From a virus: DNA of 58,997 nt. This document shows positions 42,792 to 50,909 of this stretch, in pieces; the first letter of the stretch is position 1, and each line of letters opens with the position of its first letter. Location of the stretch: positions 1-58,997 of the IMG/VR virus record IMGVR_UViG_3300029999_000505, one strand, 5' to 3'. The notes below the pieces were generated by a model. It did no database searches. It worked only from the letters and a program-made list of their open reading frames with translations, and had not been told where the DNA came from. A program made the position numbers and the translations under genes.

Positions 42792-43009
42792 GCGCCCCTC
42801 GCGTCTTCTACGCCTATGCCCAGACTCTCCAGCAGCGAATCGAAATCGCTTTCGAGCAGATCGTTGATAGTCGAGACGCCCTCCCCAAGAATCTCTTCCA
42901 ATTCAAGCGCTTTGTCCCAGAGTTCAGCTTGCGCCGCCCCCATCTCCGCGTAGAGCGAACTCCCCGCAGCGTACTCGTCCCGCGTCAGTATCTTCCTCTC
43001 TTCTGTCAT
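42788..43009 (-). CDS. Small acidic hypothetical protein
   Basis: 73 residues, helical and acidic (AELWDKALELEEILGEGVST). No motif recognised. Both ends are coupled to neighbours by ATGA overlaps. Confidence 0.65.
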   Translation of the reverse strand: MTEERKILTRDEYAAGSSLYAEMGAAQAELWDKALELEEILGEGVSTINDLLESDFDSLLESLGIGVEDARGA

Positions 43010-43290
43010 AGCTCCGTCCCTTCTGGTTTCTGTAGCGTGGATTCAAAGTCCTTCGCGAGTTGTTCCCACTGTTCGCTCTCGCCGCGATAGAGACTCATCC
43101 CGGCGATGGCGCGGCAGTGAGCTGCCTTTATCGCGCATGCCTCCGGCCACTCTGCGCCGTAGTCTTTCACCGGGTCGCCGACCTTCAGGTAGTGCTGCTG
43201 GTCATCGAACGCTAGCTCCAGGGCCCATTCAAGCGCTTCCTTTTGCTCGGGTGTGACATCGATCAGCAGATTATGAAAAGGGTTGCTCAT
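43006..43290 (-). CDS. Small hypothetical protein
   Basis: 94 residues, helical (EQKEALEWALELAFDDQQHY), acidic, with one conserved-looking WPEACAIKAAHC segment. No family named. Coupled at both ends by ATGA overlaps. Confidence 0.65.
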   Translation of the reverse strand: MSNPFHNLLIDVTPEQKEALEWALELAFDDQQHYLKVGDPVKDYGAEWPEACAIKAAHCRAIAGMSLYRGESEQWEQLAKDFESTLQKPEGTEL

Positions 43291-43766
43291 CGCGCCGGCA
43301 CCCCCGCCACCGCCCGTAAGAACGCCTCTTGTCGTTCGTTGCGCAGCTCGACCGCGGCCCGTAGCTCGCTCAGCTCATCGCTCAGCTCGTTACTCACCAG
43401 CGGCTCAAGGCTCACGAAGCGATCAGCCAGATTCGCCACTTGAGCGGTCGAGTCGTTAAAGAGTTGCATCGTGTCATTGACGCGCCTGGCGCCCTCTGGG
43501 GTGGAGCAGCCCACTGGTGTGAGAATGATCCCCTCAACCGCTTTGGGAGCGTCTAGGGCGTCACCGCTGAGCATCCAGTTGCCCACAGTGTTCCCGTTTA
43601 CGTCGCGAATGTTCTGCGAGCGGTCATAGGCGTCCAGCTCGTCTGCTGACGTCTCGATGCCGTGAGCTTGGAGCGTGCTGGCGACTGCGTGGAGTGCCTC
43701 TGCTACGTCGTGGACGTGCTGCATAGCGTCATGCTCGCCCAGCTTGATATTGAGTGTGAAGTTCAT
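43287..43766 (-). CDS. Conserved hypothetical phage protein
   Basis: 159 residues. MNFTLNIKLGEHDAMQHVHD followed by helices and NIRDVNGNTVGNWMLSG; I recall this arrangement from small phage early proteins, without a known role. The ATG is preceded by AGGAGAGCACC, the same sequence that makes up the repeat units elsewhere. Stop overlaps the next start. Confidence 0.7.
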   Translation of the reverse strand: MNFTLNIKLGEHDAMQHVHDVAEALHAVASTLQAHGIETSADELDAYDRSQNIRDVNGNTVGNWMLSGDALDAPKAVEGIILTPVGCSTPEGARRVNDTMQLFNDSTAQVANLADRFVSLEPLVSNELSDELSELRAAVELRNERQEAFLRAVAGVPAR

Positions 43767-43770
43767 AAGA

Positions 43771-43823
43771 CGGTGCTCTCCTGTCGGTGTGAGTTCGTTG
43801 TGGTTTGTGGGGGGCTGGTGCTA
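43771..43823 (-). repeat. Degenerate copy of the TGG...CTC array (array E)
   Basis: Plus-strand units CGGTGCTC (43771), CGGTGTGAGTTC (43785), TGGTTTG (43801), TGGTGCTA (43816) at 14-16 bp spacing. Weaker and shorter period than the main arrays, same orientation relative to transcription. Confidence 0.4.
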
Positions 43824-43962
43824 GATCACGTAGGGGTAGTTCGTTCGGACTCGATAGACGTCCTCGCACACCTTCTTCCAGTTCACTGCGTAACCAGCGA
43901 ACCAGCGGGCATTGATGAGAAGACTCAGCAGCTCGTCAGCCGGTCAGCATCAGAGTCTCCAT
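43821..43962 (-). pseudogene. Small gene split by one extra nucleotide
   Basis: ATG 43962 overlaps the upstream stop (TGATG) but runs only eight codons. Skipping one C in ACCGG restores a 46-residue protein containing TADELLSLLINARWFAGYAV and ending VRTNYPYVI. Span 142 nt, one more than a multiple of three. Family unknown. Confidence 0.6.
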
Positions 43963-44120
43963 CACCGAACCTGCACTGTGACGCGGTGGCCGTCGCTCAG
44001 GCGGATATAGCGCTGCGCGGATATCTCAAAGAAGCCGTGCGCGGTGACTTCTCTCGAAAGCGATGGAAGATCGGCTTCGCTCGCCAGGATAGTCTGGGCC
44101 CTCTCGTTACTGATGGTCAT
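43962..44120 (-). CDS. Small hypothetical protein
   Basis: 52 residues from ATG 44120. Ends IRLSDGHRVTVQVR; no motif recognised. The start overlaps the restored stop of the zinc-ribbon gene (ATGA), which supports both readings. Confidence 0.6.
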   Translation of the reverse strand: MTISNERAQTILASEADLPSLSREVTAHGFFEISAQRYIRLSDGHRVTVQVR

Positions 44121-44277
44121 ACAGCTCCTTTGGTCTGGTTGTCTTTCGTGAAGTCGTGACTCATCCCGTCTTTGGGGCAGAGCAGCATCTTCGAGCCGAT
44201 GCGCACGGGTCACGCTGGAGAAGCGCTAACATGTCGGCGTCTAACGACTCACCGCACTTCGAGCAGGTCAGCCTCAA
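44117..44277 (-). pseudogene. Small zinc-ribbon gene missing one nucleotide
   Basis: From a TTG at 44277 (TTGA overlap) the frame encodes LTCSKCGESLDADMLALLQ and then leaves frame at GACCCGTG. Adding one C there continues into IGSKMLLCPKDGMSHDF and a TGA overlapping the next ATG. Span 161 nt, one short of a multiple of three. The restored product has CxxC plus a third Cys and His, fitting a zinc site. If the frame is read unchanged, it ends in a Cys/Arg-rich tail at 44161. Confidence 0.55.
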
Positions 44278-45074
44278 GCGGCACCGCCGAATTCCGCTAC
44301 GTAAGCCTTGGCGCGATTCAAATCGCGAGCGGTCTTGAGGTCGTTCGTCTCGCCCTCCGCGTGCAAGTCGAGCTCGTGCCGCATACCGAAGACGAGGTCG
44401 GCGACCGTGCGATGTTGCCCCATCAGATCGAGTCCACCGATGAAGAATTTCTTCACCGCCTTCTGAAAGCGCTTCGCCTCCTCCGCGGCCTCGATGCCGG
44501 CCTTCTGCTCTTGTTTGCACTTCGGCTTGTTGTGCTGACGCAGCTCGCGAGCACCGAAGAGCTTCCCGCAATACTTGCAGGGGCGCTCGACTTTGGGTGG
44601 GGGCGTGCGAATCGCTCCCAGACGTTTGAAGTATTCGGCAGCATAGGGCTTCAGTTGCTCGTCAGTCATCGCTGTGATGGCTCTCTCGCATGCCTTGAAG
44701 CAAACAAATCCGCCGCAGACGGAGCAGGGATCGGTGGGCGCTGGCGGCACGGGCGTCGCACTCTCAAGTGCCTTGCGCTCGCTGGCCGCTGGCGATGCTG
44801 GGAGCAGGTAGTCGCTTGGTTCTGGCTTGCCCCCCTTCGCGATGATGACAGTCTGAAGGGCTGCAATCTCGGCGATTAGCGCGTCTCGTCCAGCGTCGCC
44901 TTCGTAATGCCCATCCGACAGCGAGTTTTCAATCCCGGCGATTTCATAGCACTCAGGACAGGTACGGCTCGAAAGTGACTGCGCTCCCGTTTCGCGCGTC
45001 TTGCGTCCGCAGGCTTCGCAGGGGAAGATTCCCGTACCGCGCTGCATCAGTGAGTTTCGTTTGAGCTGCTTCAT
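44274..45074 (-). CDS. Multi-zinc-finger phage protein
   Basis: 266 residues. Three cysteine-rich sites: FPCEACGR...CPECYEIAGIEN (residues ~18-50), CSVCGGFVCFKAC near 120, and KPCKYC-like PCKYCGKLFGARELRQHNKP with a final KC near 165-185. The last resembles the C2HC finger of the 78-residue protein at 8611-8847. A helical C-terminus follows. First gene of the operon, behind a recognisable promoter; likely DNA or RNA binding. Confidence 0.75.
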   Translation of the reverse strand: MKQLKRNSLMQRGTGIFPCEACGRKTRETGAQSLSSRTCPECYEIAGIENSLSDGHYEGDAGRDALIAEIAALQTVIIAKGGKPEPSDYLLPASPAASERKALESATPVPPAPTDPCSVCGGFVCFKACERAITAMTDEQLKPYAAEYFKRLGAIRTPPPKVERPCKYCGKLFGARELRQHNKPKCKQEQKAGIEAAEEAKRFQKAVKKFFIGGLDLMGQHRTVADLVFGMRHELDLHAEGETNDLKTARDLNRAKAYVAEFGGAA

Positions 45075-45099
45075 TTTTTGCTTTCCTCTTTTAGTGTGT

Positions 45100-45117
45100 T
45101 CTGACTTACAGGTCAGA
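45100..45117. promoter_or_regulatory. Inverted repeat, candidate operator
   Basis: TCTGAC-TTACAG-GTCAGA is a perfect 6-bp inverted repeat touching the -10 box of the leftward promoter and covering its likely start point. A repressor bound here would block the promoter. Confidence 0.6.
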
Positions 45118-45144
45118 GACTAGCACCGTGCCGCAAGGTGTCAA
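45117..45144 (-). promoter_or_regulatory. Sigma70-type promoter for the 45074 operon
   Basis: On the minus strand TTGACA (45144-45139), 16-nt spacer, TAGTCT (45122-45117). About 40 nt lie between it and the ribosome binding site AGAGGAAAG of the gene at 45074. Confidence 0.65.
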
Positions 45145-45322
45145 TCCGAAACGGCCGCTTCTGGCACCCTCAGTGCCCACCCTTCTCGGAGTCTGCAAAT
45201 CGACTTGCAAAGCGAGGCTCAGGGCGCTGCGCCAGCGCGTCAGGATGACCCCTAAGCGGTCCCAGACGCTCGGGGCGAGGGAATGTGCAGCGGGAGCTAG
45301 AGGGGGGCTTCTAAGAGGCAAG

Positions 45323-45349
45323 AAAAAGCGGGGTCTGAGTAGACCCCGC
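45323..45349 (-). terminator. Leftward terminator beyond attP
   Basis: Perfect 9-bp stem GCGGGGTCT/AGACCCCGC with a 4-nt loop (45328-45349), followed in the leftward direction by TTTTTCT. It ends transcription from the integrase gene after passing attP and insulates the downstream promoter. Confidence 0.85.
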
Positions 45350-45362
45350 GCGCTTCAACTGT

Positions 45363-45410
45363 TGTGTCATTTTTGTGTCAGTTTTTTCCATTTGTGTCAT
45401 TTTTGTGTCA
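45363..45410 (+). repeat. attP P-arm: four TGTGTCA sites
   Basis: TGTGTCA at 45363, 45374, 45393 and 45404, i.e. two pairs with 11-bp spacing within a 30-bp tandem repeat. Spacing of one helical turn fits integrase N-terminal domain (arm-type) binding. Confidence 0.75.
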
Positions 45411-45507
45411 GTTTTTTCTTGTTGCGCTTTGTAGCTCTTGTATGGCACCGCCTTTGTTTACTATAGGTTCCAAGCTCCTACAAAAAACGCCAAGCCGTAG
45501 ATTGCGT

Positions 45508-45555
<48 letters not shown>

Positions 45556-45601
45556 CCCTTCAACAACTTAGGCGACTTCTGAACGACAGCGAGAATTTTT
45601 A

Positions 45602-45619
45602 AGTGTCGAATTTGTGTCA
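45602..45619 (+). repeat. attP P'-arm: paired TGTGTCA-like sites
   Basis: AGTGTCG (45602-45608) and TGTGTCA (45613-45619) again 11 bp apart, between the core and the integrase stop at 45634. Confidence 0.6.
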
Positions 45620-45633
45620 CTTTTTCCCGTTCG

Positions 45634-46791
45634 TCACTGAATCGTTTGGTTTTTCATCTCGCTGAGCTGCGCGAGTTGGGCGGCCGCCTGACGGGGCGCC
45701 TGATACTTTTCGAGCTTCGCCGTCGCTTCGTTCTGATGCTCCTGGCCCGGGTGGGCGTAGCGTAAGACCATCGTCAGCTTGGAGTGTCCCAGCTTCGCCG
45801 CCAGAGTCACGGCGTCGACGCCGGCCTCGGTGCATCGCGTCGCCCAGGTGTGGCGAAAATCGTAGAGCCGGAAGTAGCCAATGTTCGCCGCCTTGCGGGC
45901 GCGATCATGCGCGTTGTTGATCTTCGGCATGGGCTTGTCTGAGTCCAGCTCGTGGGGAAAGAGAAATCTGCCGTTACAGTGAGCCAGCCGCGCGGTCAGA
46001 ATGGCGAAGGCTCGCGCCGTCAGCGACACTTTTCTGCGCGCGGCTTTCGTCTTGCCCTTCGTCACCTTGTAGAAGCTCTGATCCGGGTGCGTCTGGTCGA
46101 GATGAAGATGCCGCGGCTCCATCGCGCAGACCTCGCCCGGCCGCATCCCCGTCTCCAAGATCAGCGAGGCGACGTCATAAAGAGTGGGCGTTGCGTTCGC
46201 AAGATACCGCTCACACTCCTGATACGTCATCACGCGAAAGGTGTCGTCGTCCTCATCGAGAAACTCGACGCCATTTTTGTGAAACGGAGTTCTGAGCAAG
46301 ATGGTGTCGTCACGAAGCGCGAAGTTGAAGACCATGCGCAACAGAGCCAACTCACGATTCACGGTCGCGGGGCAGATCTTTCGTTTTGTCTTCTTACGCG
46401 AGTTCGGGCCCTTACCACGTGCGGTCGCGAAGTCGTTCAGGCGCGCAACTTTGAACTGATCGACGGCGGCGACGTTGATGTTGCCGAGCGACGTCTGCGG
46501 ATCGAAGTGTTTCAGCAACGCGACGGAGCTGACGACGGCTCGCTTGTGAGTTGATGGCGTTCCGGCATGCTTACTTGCGGAGTAGGCAAGAAAGGCATCC
46601 ATCGAGGATTTGAAGGTTGGCGCGTCTCGCCGCTCGACAATGCCGGCCCTCCCCTTCGCGAGCGAATCAATCTTCTCCAGCATGATTGCCTCGGCGGTTT
46701 TTCTGTTCCCCGTGCCCGTCGTTCCCCTGTATCGCACACCGTCGCGTATAAAAGCATAGTGGTAAATCTCGCTGCGTTTAGTCAGTTTCAT
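45634..46791 (-). CDS. int: Tyrosine integrase
   Basis: 385 residues from ATG 46791 (GAGG before it), rather than the longer frame from 46917. N-terminal SAM-like core-binding domain, then the catalytic domain: Arg in ETGMRPGEV, YDFRHTWAT (box II, Tyr in place of the first His, Arg kept), LGHSKLTMVLRYAHP (His and the nucleophile Tyr). It would recombine attP with tRNA-Cys. The gene ends 80 bp from the att core, and arm sites flank the core. Confidence 0.93.
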   Translation of the reverse strand: MKLTKRSEIYHYAFIRDGVRYRGTTGTGNRKTAEAIMLEKIDSLAKGRAGIVERRDAPTFKSSMDAFLAYSASKHAGTPSTHKRAVVSSVALLKHFDPQTSLGNINVAAVDQFKVARLNDFATARGKGPNSRKKTKRKICPATVNRELALLRMVFNFALRDDTILLRTPFHKNGVEFLDEDDDTFRVMTYQECERYLANATPTLYDVASLILETGMRPGEVCAMEPRHLHLDQTHPDQSFYKVTKGKTKAARRKVSLTARAFAILTARLAHCNGRFLFPHELDSDKPMPKINNAHDRARKAANIGYFRLYDFRHTWATRCTEAGVDAVTLAAKLGHSKLTMVLRYAHPGQEHQNEATAKLEKYQAPRQAAAQLAQLSEMKNQTIQ

Positions 46792-46877
46792 TGCCTCGTT
46801 CTCCCTCTTAGTCTCGAAACCTGTCGAGACTATCACACCGGCAGCGCCGTGCTTGAAAACAGAAGGCTTCCGCGCCG

Positions 46878-47122
46878 TCACTCGTTCGGAAAGAGCTTCA
46901 TCCAGCAAGTGCCACACATTCCGCGCTGATCAGCAGCTCGCGCTGGGCTGGGTCGAGTGACGTCAGCGCGTTCTGTGCCAAGTCTCCAGACTGCCAGCGC
47001 TGCCACTCTGCGATGGGAATATCGAGCGGATGACTGGTTCGACACTTCGCGCAGACCACGAGGGCCCGAACGAACGTCTGGCCATCTCGGCTCAGAGTTG
47101 TAACCGATGCATAAGTCGCCAT
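46878..47122 (-). pseudogene. Zinc-ribbon gene missing one nucleotide
   Basis: From ATG 47122 the frame has CAKC near residue 24 and runs to RELLISAECVALAG at 46898. A one-base change at AGCGCGGA leads into GMCGTCWMKLFPNE, which supplies the second CxxC needed for a zinc ribbon. The span to that stop is 245 nt, one short of a multiple of three. The restored ending (LISxGxCGTCW) resembles other small phage zinc proteins. Confidence 0.65.
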
Positions 47123-47126
47123 TTGC

Positions 47127-47402
47127 TTATCCGAGCTTCACGCCGAGCTCGCGCTCGTACATTTGTTTTTCCTGCTCCGCCGAGTCGGCGATGGCCTCGA
47201 AGTACTCCTCTTCCGTAAAGATACCCTTCGCAATGAGCAGCGTCGCCAGGCCGCGCTGATCGCTCATCGCGGCATTGATGCCCACGCGCAGATGCTTCGG
47301 GTTAGTCTCGTGCGGATCGCGTCTCATCGTGGCCGCCACGCCGGTCTGCATCGCGTGCATCGCTGCATGGTGCCGCGCTGTGTTCTCTTCCTTCGTTCTC
47401 AT
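47127..47402 (-). CDS. Conserved small phage protein
   Basis: 91 residues. TARHHAAMHAMQTGVAATM, NPKHLRVGINAAMSDQRGLA and FTEEEYFEAIADSAEQE follow a pattern I recall from small proteins of many phages, function unknown. Its upstream end overlaps as ATGA. Confidence 0.72.
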   Translation of the reverse strand: MRTKEENTARHHAAMHAMQTGVAATMRRDPHETNPKHLRVGINAAMSDQRGLATLLIAKGIFTEEEYFEAIADSAEQEKQMYERELGVKLG

Positions 47403-47800
47403 TTCGTGACCTCGGTGATGCGTTTCGTCGGGTTGATAGCAATGACCAGCGCCAGCAGTTCCGCAGGCGTAGTTTCGATGTCTGTGGTCATATCGACAGA
47501 CATCTCAAGAGCTTCAGGCTGGCGGATGTAATCAGACAGGAAGCTTGTTAGTGCCATGTGCTGCGATCGCGTCAACACTAACGGCCAGACGAACTCGGTG
47601 GTCGCCTCCACCACGTGAAAATATCCATATGCTTCCCACATCGACACCCTAAGTCCGTCTTCGGTAACGACGCCAAATCCGCCGTCCCTATTCCTGGCCA
47701 GGTGGCCTTCCTCATCGATCCCCCACTTTGACACGATCCGTTGGATCGTGCCGTCTTTCACCTTGACGTGGGTTGCGCTTCTAACGTCGCAGGATTGCAT
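47399..47800 (-). CDS. Hypothetical protein
   Basis: 133 residues. Beta-rich first half (KWGIDEEGHLARNRDGGFGV), helical second half. No motif recognised. The first 14 codons overlap the upstream gene, so a start slightly further in is possible. Confidence 0.6.
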   Translation of the reverse strand: MQSCDVRSATHVKVKDGTIQRIVSKWGIDEEGHLARNRDGGFGVVTEDGLRVSMWEAYGYFHVVEATTEFVWPLVLTRSQHMALTSFLSDYIRQPEALEMSVDMTTDIETTPAELLALVIAINPTKRITEVTK

Positions 47801-48438
47801 CGTTTGTTGACCTCAAGCATTTGTTTCGTTTCGACAATGATTTTGTGCAGGATTTCGACGTATGGAGTGCCGACGCGCTTCCAATCTGGGCTCGACCGAA
47901 AACTGTAGTCGTAAAGTCGCTCGTAAACAACCACGACGCCATTGCTAAGGGTGCATTCTGCCTTTTGTCCAGCGGCAGGGCCGCGAAAGAAGGCAGGCTC
48001 AGGATCCACGGACAACAGTTGCGGTAACATGATGCTCTTTGCTGGGCGTTGCGCCTGCTCGATGGAAGCGTCGATCAGTGTTCGTCCAACGCGGAGCACT
48101 AGGTGGCCGCCGAACGCTGGGTAGCGCGAGACCCCTGAGCTTGACGGAAGGATGCCAACGCCCCAGGCGCCGGAGATCGCAAAGAAGCGCTGCTTGTCCC
48201 GCGCATCTTCCGGGAACGGTATGCCGGCAAGCAGCAGCCGTGCCATCGCAGAGTTGTAGATGTACACGGAAACCGGCAGTACCTCAGGCTCATAGCCAAA
48301 GTGCTGAAAGGCCCGGCGCAGGACCCGGCACGTGGCGATACAACAGTTGGACGTGAACTTTCCGAGCATGGCCCTGCGCACGACTGGCGCGAGCGCGTCG
48401 ATGAGGTCGAGCAATTGCGGCTTGGTCTTAGTTGTCAT
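47758..48438 (-). CDS. Papain/transglutaminase-like fold protein (C-H-D)
   Basis: 226 residues. The order NCCIATCRVLRRAF (C32/C33), FGGHLVLRVG (H112) and TLIDASIEQ (D123) matches the Cys-His-Asp triad of papain-like/transglutaminase-like hydrolases. No signal peptide. Such proteins are seen in phage accessory regions with unknown targets. Overlaps both neighbours. Confidence 0.6.
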   Translation of the reverse strand: MTTKTKPQLLDLIDALAPVVRRAMLGKFTSNCCIATCRVLRRAFQHFGYEPEVLPVSVYIYNSAMARLLLAGIPFPEDARDKQRFFAISGAWGVGILPSSSGVSRYPAFGGHLVLRVGRTLIDASIEQAQRPAKSIMLPQLLSVDPEPAFFRGPAAGQKAECTLSNGVVVVYERLYDYSFRSSPDWKRVGTPYVEILHKIIVETKQMLEVNKRCNPATLEAQPTSR

Positions 48439-48697
48439 TCAGGTCCATTGGTATCGGATTACGCATCATTCTGGAGTCGGTGCCGAAACGCAGGAAGCGA
48501 GACTCCATCGGCTCATCGAGACACTCAAACTCAATCATGTGCAGACACTGCGGAGACCACCCTTGCATTGTCACTATTGCGGCGGCGTGTCTCTTGGCGT
48601 AGAGCGACAGAAGCTGATCAAGATCCTCCTCCTTAACGTCAAGGTTCTCGCGGAGAATCAACTTCTGGTCTACAAAGACGCGGACGACGATTCTCAT
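48428..48697 (-). CDS. Small hypothetical protein
   Basis: 89 residues. MRIVVRVFVDQKLILRENLD strand-helix start, then helices. No motif recognised. Overlaps the next gene by 11 nt and the previous by ATGA. Confidence 0.62.
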   Translation of the reverse strand: MRIVVRVFVDQKLILRENLDVKEEDLDQLLSLYAKRHAAAIVTMQGWSPQCLHMIEFECLDEPMESRFLRFGTDSRMMRNPIPMDLNDN

Positions 48698-49017
48698 TGT
48701 GCTCTCTTGTCCTTCATGGCCTCTGTCAGCGCGGCCTGTATCCGTTGCTGCGTGTCTGGGTCCGAGGTGCTTCCGAACACGATAGCGGTGGCAACGCGCC
48801 GCAGGTTTTCAGGTATCCACATCTCCCGGTCAGGAACCCAAAGAATAATTGGTTTGTCGAAAAGGATGTTCGCGCCCAGCTCCATGCAAAGCTTTGGATC
48901 TGGCGTCGAGTTCAGAATTGTAATTGAAACCGCCGCGCTCTTAACCTTCGGGAACAGCGTGTTCTTTGCGTGACGGAAGTAGGCCTCGAGTTCCTTGTTC
49001 GGCTTGCGTTTCGTCAT
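48694..49017 (-). CDS. Rossmann-like protein, nucleoside deoxyribosyltransferase-like
   Basis: 107 residues from ATG 49017. ISITILNSTPDPKLCMELGA-type core (ITILNSTPDPKLCMELGANI) and DKPIILWVPD, followed by VATAIVFG, fits the NDT/TIR/SLOG group, where an acidic residue in MELG acts on nucleosides or NAD. Only part of the family pattern is present. Coupled upstream by ATGA. Confidence 0.5.
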   Translation of the reverse strand: MTKRKPNKELEAYFRHAKNTLFPKVKSAAVSITILNSTPDPKLCMELGANILFDKPIILWVPDREMWIPENLRRVATAIVFGSTSDPDTQQRIQAALTEAMKDKRAQ

Positions 49018-49730
49018 ATCTGCACGCACACCGCGGGGTTTTCTTCGGTCCCGCCAAGCTCCAGGAAGAGGCAACTCTCGCGGCCGCGCAGCCGCGGCTT
49101 CTCTCCCCGCGCCTTCGCATCGACCACGGCGTCTTTGACCTCGGAGAGCGTTTCTGGTGATCGCCACTGCAGGGCCCGTATCAGCGCGCCAGGAAGTTGG
49201 TCCTTGACGTCCTGCTCGACCATGGCCGTGATCTCTGCCGCCAAGTCTGTTCGCAGCAGCTTGATGTCCTCATCGGGAGCCTTGGAGATGATGTGCTCCA
49301 CCCATAGTTCGTAACCGCGCCACACAAGGAACGGGATAGCAGGATCAGCCTTGAGGGCGGCCAGCAGCTTCGGGCAGAACTCGCGCACCTGTCTTATTGG
49401 CGCTGCTAGGATCGGACCCAGGCACTTTTCAATCGCAGCCTCGTACCTGTCAGCCTGGTCTTTGTCGTGGGCAGTGGCCAGCCCTGTGATGGTGCGTTTC
49501 CAGTCTTCGACAACCTCGTCAACGTTCATTAGGCTCCTCTTCTTTCGTGACGTGTATCCAAGCTCTAGGGCATAACGAACCACGCTGCCGAGTGTGCTCG
49601 CGTGACAGACGGCCGACCCTTTGACGTGCTGGTAGAACAGCCTGGGGATGTCGTAAGAACAGATGATCTCCGTGCGGATGCCGGTTGGCTCGCTAGATGC
49701 CAGCGCCTTAACGACCGTCCCCGTCGTCAT
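49014..49730 (-). CDS. Hypothetical helical protein
   Basis: 238 residues from 49730 (overlap ATGA), or 171 from ATG 49529, which has a strong AGAGGAG before it. The C-terminal 170 residues are helical (DEVVEDWKRTITGLATAHDK). The N-terminal 67 residues (SYDIPRLFYQHVKGSAVCHA) may be a separate small domain. No family recognised. Confidence 0.6.
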   Translation of the reverse strand: MTTGTVVKALASSEPTGIRTEIICSYDIPRLFYQHVKGSAVCHASTLGSVVRYALELGYTSRKKRSLMNVDEVVEDWKRTITGLATAHDKDQADRYEAAIEKCLGPILAAPIRQVREFCPKLLAALKADPAIPFLVWRGYELWVEHIISKAPDEDIKLLRTDLAAEITAMVEQDVKDQLPGALIRALQWRSPETLSEVKDAVVDAKARGEKPRLRGRESCLFLELGGTEENPAVCVQI

Positions 49731-50011
49731 CGACGGACGCCCTCCAGCTCGCGTATGAGCACGTCGCGCATGGAGTGCGCCAGGTGGATGCAGCCGAACT
49801 GCTGGGGAACATGCTCACACGTTGGGCAGTACGGAATCTCCAGGCGCACCATCCTCCCTTCACCGGTACAGAAGTCGAAGTCGAGGGTGTGAACGCTGAC
49901 ATAGGCTAGCTCGACAGCGAGCCTTGTACGGCAGCGTGGACACAACCCTGCTTTGTATGGGGTGAGTGCTTCGACAAATTCAAGGAACGTGGATCGGTCT
50001 GGCGTCTTCAT
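49727..50011 (-). CDS. Small zinc-ribbon protein
   Basis: 94 residues from ATG 50011. GLCPRCRTRLAVELA and PYCPTCEHVPQQF supply two CxxC pairs, a four-Cys zinc ribbon. Later H and C residues (FGCIHLAH) may add to it. Probably nucleic-acid or protein binding. Confidence 0.7.
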   Translation of the reverse strand: MKTPDRSTFLEFVEALTPYKAGLCPRCRTRLAVELAYVSVHTLDFDFCTGEGRMVRLEIPYCPTCEHVPQQFGCIHLAHSMRDVLIRELEGVRR

Positions 50012-50026
50012 AGTGGGCATCACCTG

Positions 50027-50344
50027 TCATAAAGGGTCGATTCCGATTTCAAGTGCGGACCTAAGCCATGTCCCAATCTGTTCGCGTGAACGGATTGCTC
50101 TCACGTCAACGCGCAGCTGATTTAGGGTCCGAGCGTCTTCCGGGCCTGTAGATGGCTGCTCCCAGACTGGCGAGCAAATCCATTGCAAGAGGTAAGAACG
50201 TAATAGTGCGATATCGGCCGGGCTCAATGGGTCGCCGCGCAGGTAGTTAAGCACCGCAACCGACAGCCGGCCTCCGGTCTCAAAGGCCCAGTATTTTGGC
50301 GCCAGTGGATGGCCAGGGTCGAGCAGTTCCGTCATGGCGTTCAC
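50027..50344 (-). CDS. Conserved small phage protein
   Basis: 105 residues. LLDPGHPLAPKYWAFETGGR, then LLRSYLLQWICSPVWE and a GIDPL end. This pattern is conserved in many phage accessory regions by my recollection; function unknown. Start overlaps the upstream stop. Confidence 0.7.
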   Translation of the reverse strand: MNAMTELLDPGHPLAPKYWAFETGGRLSVAVLNYLRGDPLSPADIALLRSYLLQWICSPVWEQPSTGPEDARTLNQLRVDVRAIRSREQIGTWLRSALEIGIDPL

Positions 50345-50598
50345 ACCTTTCCTAGATATTCGTAAACCAACATTTTCTTTTCGCTGTCGTCGACGAGAGT
50401 GTCATCCGCAAGACGAAACGTCATGAAATGAATCTGTGGAACAGTTGCGCCAGCCAGGAAGGTCACGCTCAGTTTCGTGACCTTCTCCACCCATAGTGTT
50501 GCGGCAGTCGGTCTATCCTCACGCCGCACAACGACGACGGTGCGCTCGACCAGCTCATGCGCGAGCAGGGACCGACCTATCTCAGGATCCGCGATCAC
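50341..50598 (-). CDS. Hypothetical protein
   Basis: 85 residues from GTG 50598, beta-rich (RTVVVVRREDRPTAATLWVE). No motif. Coupled by overlaps at both ends. Confidence 0.6.
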   Translation of the reverse strand: MIADPEIGRSLLAHELVERTVVVVRREDRPTAATLWVEKVTKLSVTFLAGATVPQIHFMTFRLADDTLVDDSEKKMLVYEYLGKV

Positions 50599-50909
50599 AG
50601 GCGCGCCATGTTCTGTCTTCCGTCAGCGGCCTTTTGCCAGGTGCGCCCGCGTTCTAGATAGGTGATAAGTTCCCCGAGAGTCGCGGTCCCAGACCTGCAC
50701 AAACGATATAGTTCAACGTCGTCTTCTTCATAGGCGACGATCATGCTCATGTTTGTTGGGAACTTAGGTGTCGGGAGAGCGCCGCCGCGGGCCACGGCTT
50801 CCAGCGTAATCGGATCGGCCTTGCGCATCCGTTCGAAGTTGCTTGGCTCAATGATAACGATCAGAAACGTCTGGTTAATTTTCTCGACGTCGATCATGGT
50901 GCAGATCAT
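50595..50909 (-). CDS. Hypothetical protein
   Basis: 104 residues from ATG 50909 (ATGA overlap with the zinc-ribbon gene). IDVEKINQTFLIVIIEPSNF then MSMIVAYEEDDVELYRL; beta/alpha composition, no family recognised. Confidence 0.62.
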   Translation of the reverse strand: MICTMIDVEKINQTFLIVIIEPSNFERMRKADPITLEAVARGGALPTPKFPTNMSMIVAYEEDDVELYRLCRSGTATLGELITYLERGRTWQKAADGRQNMARL

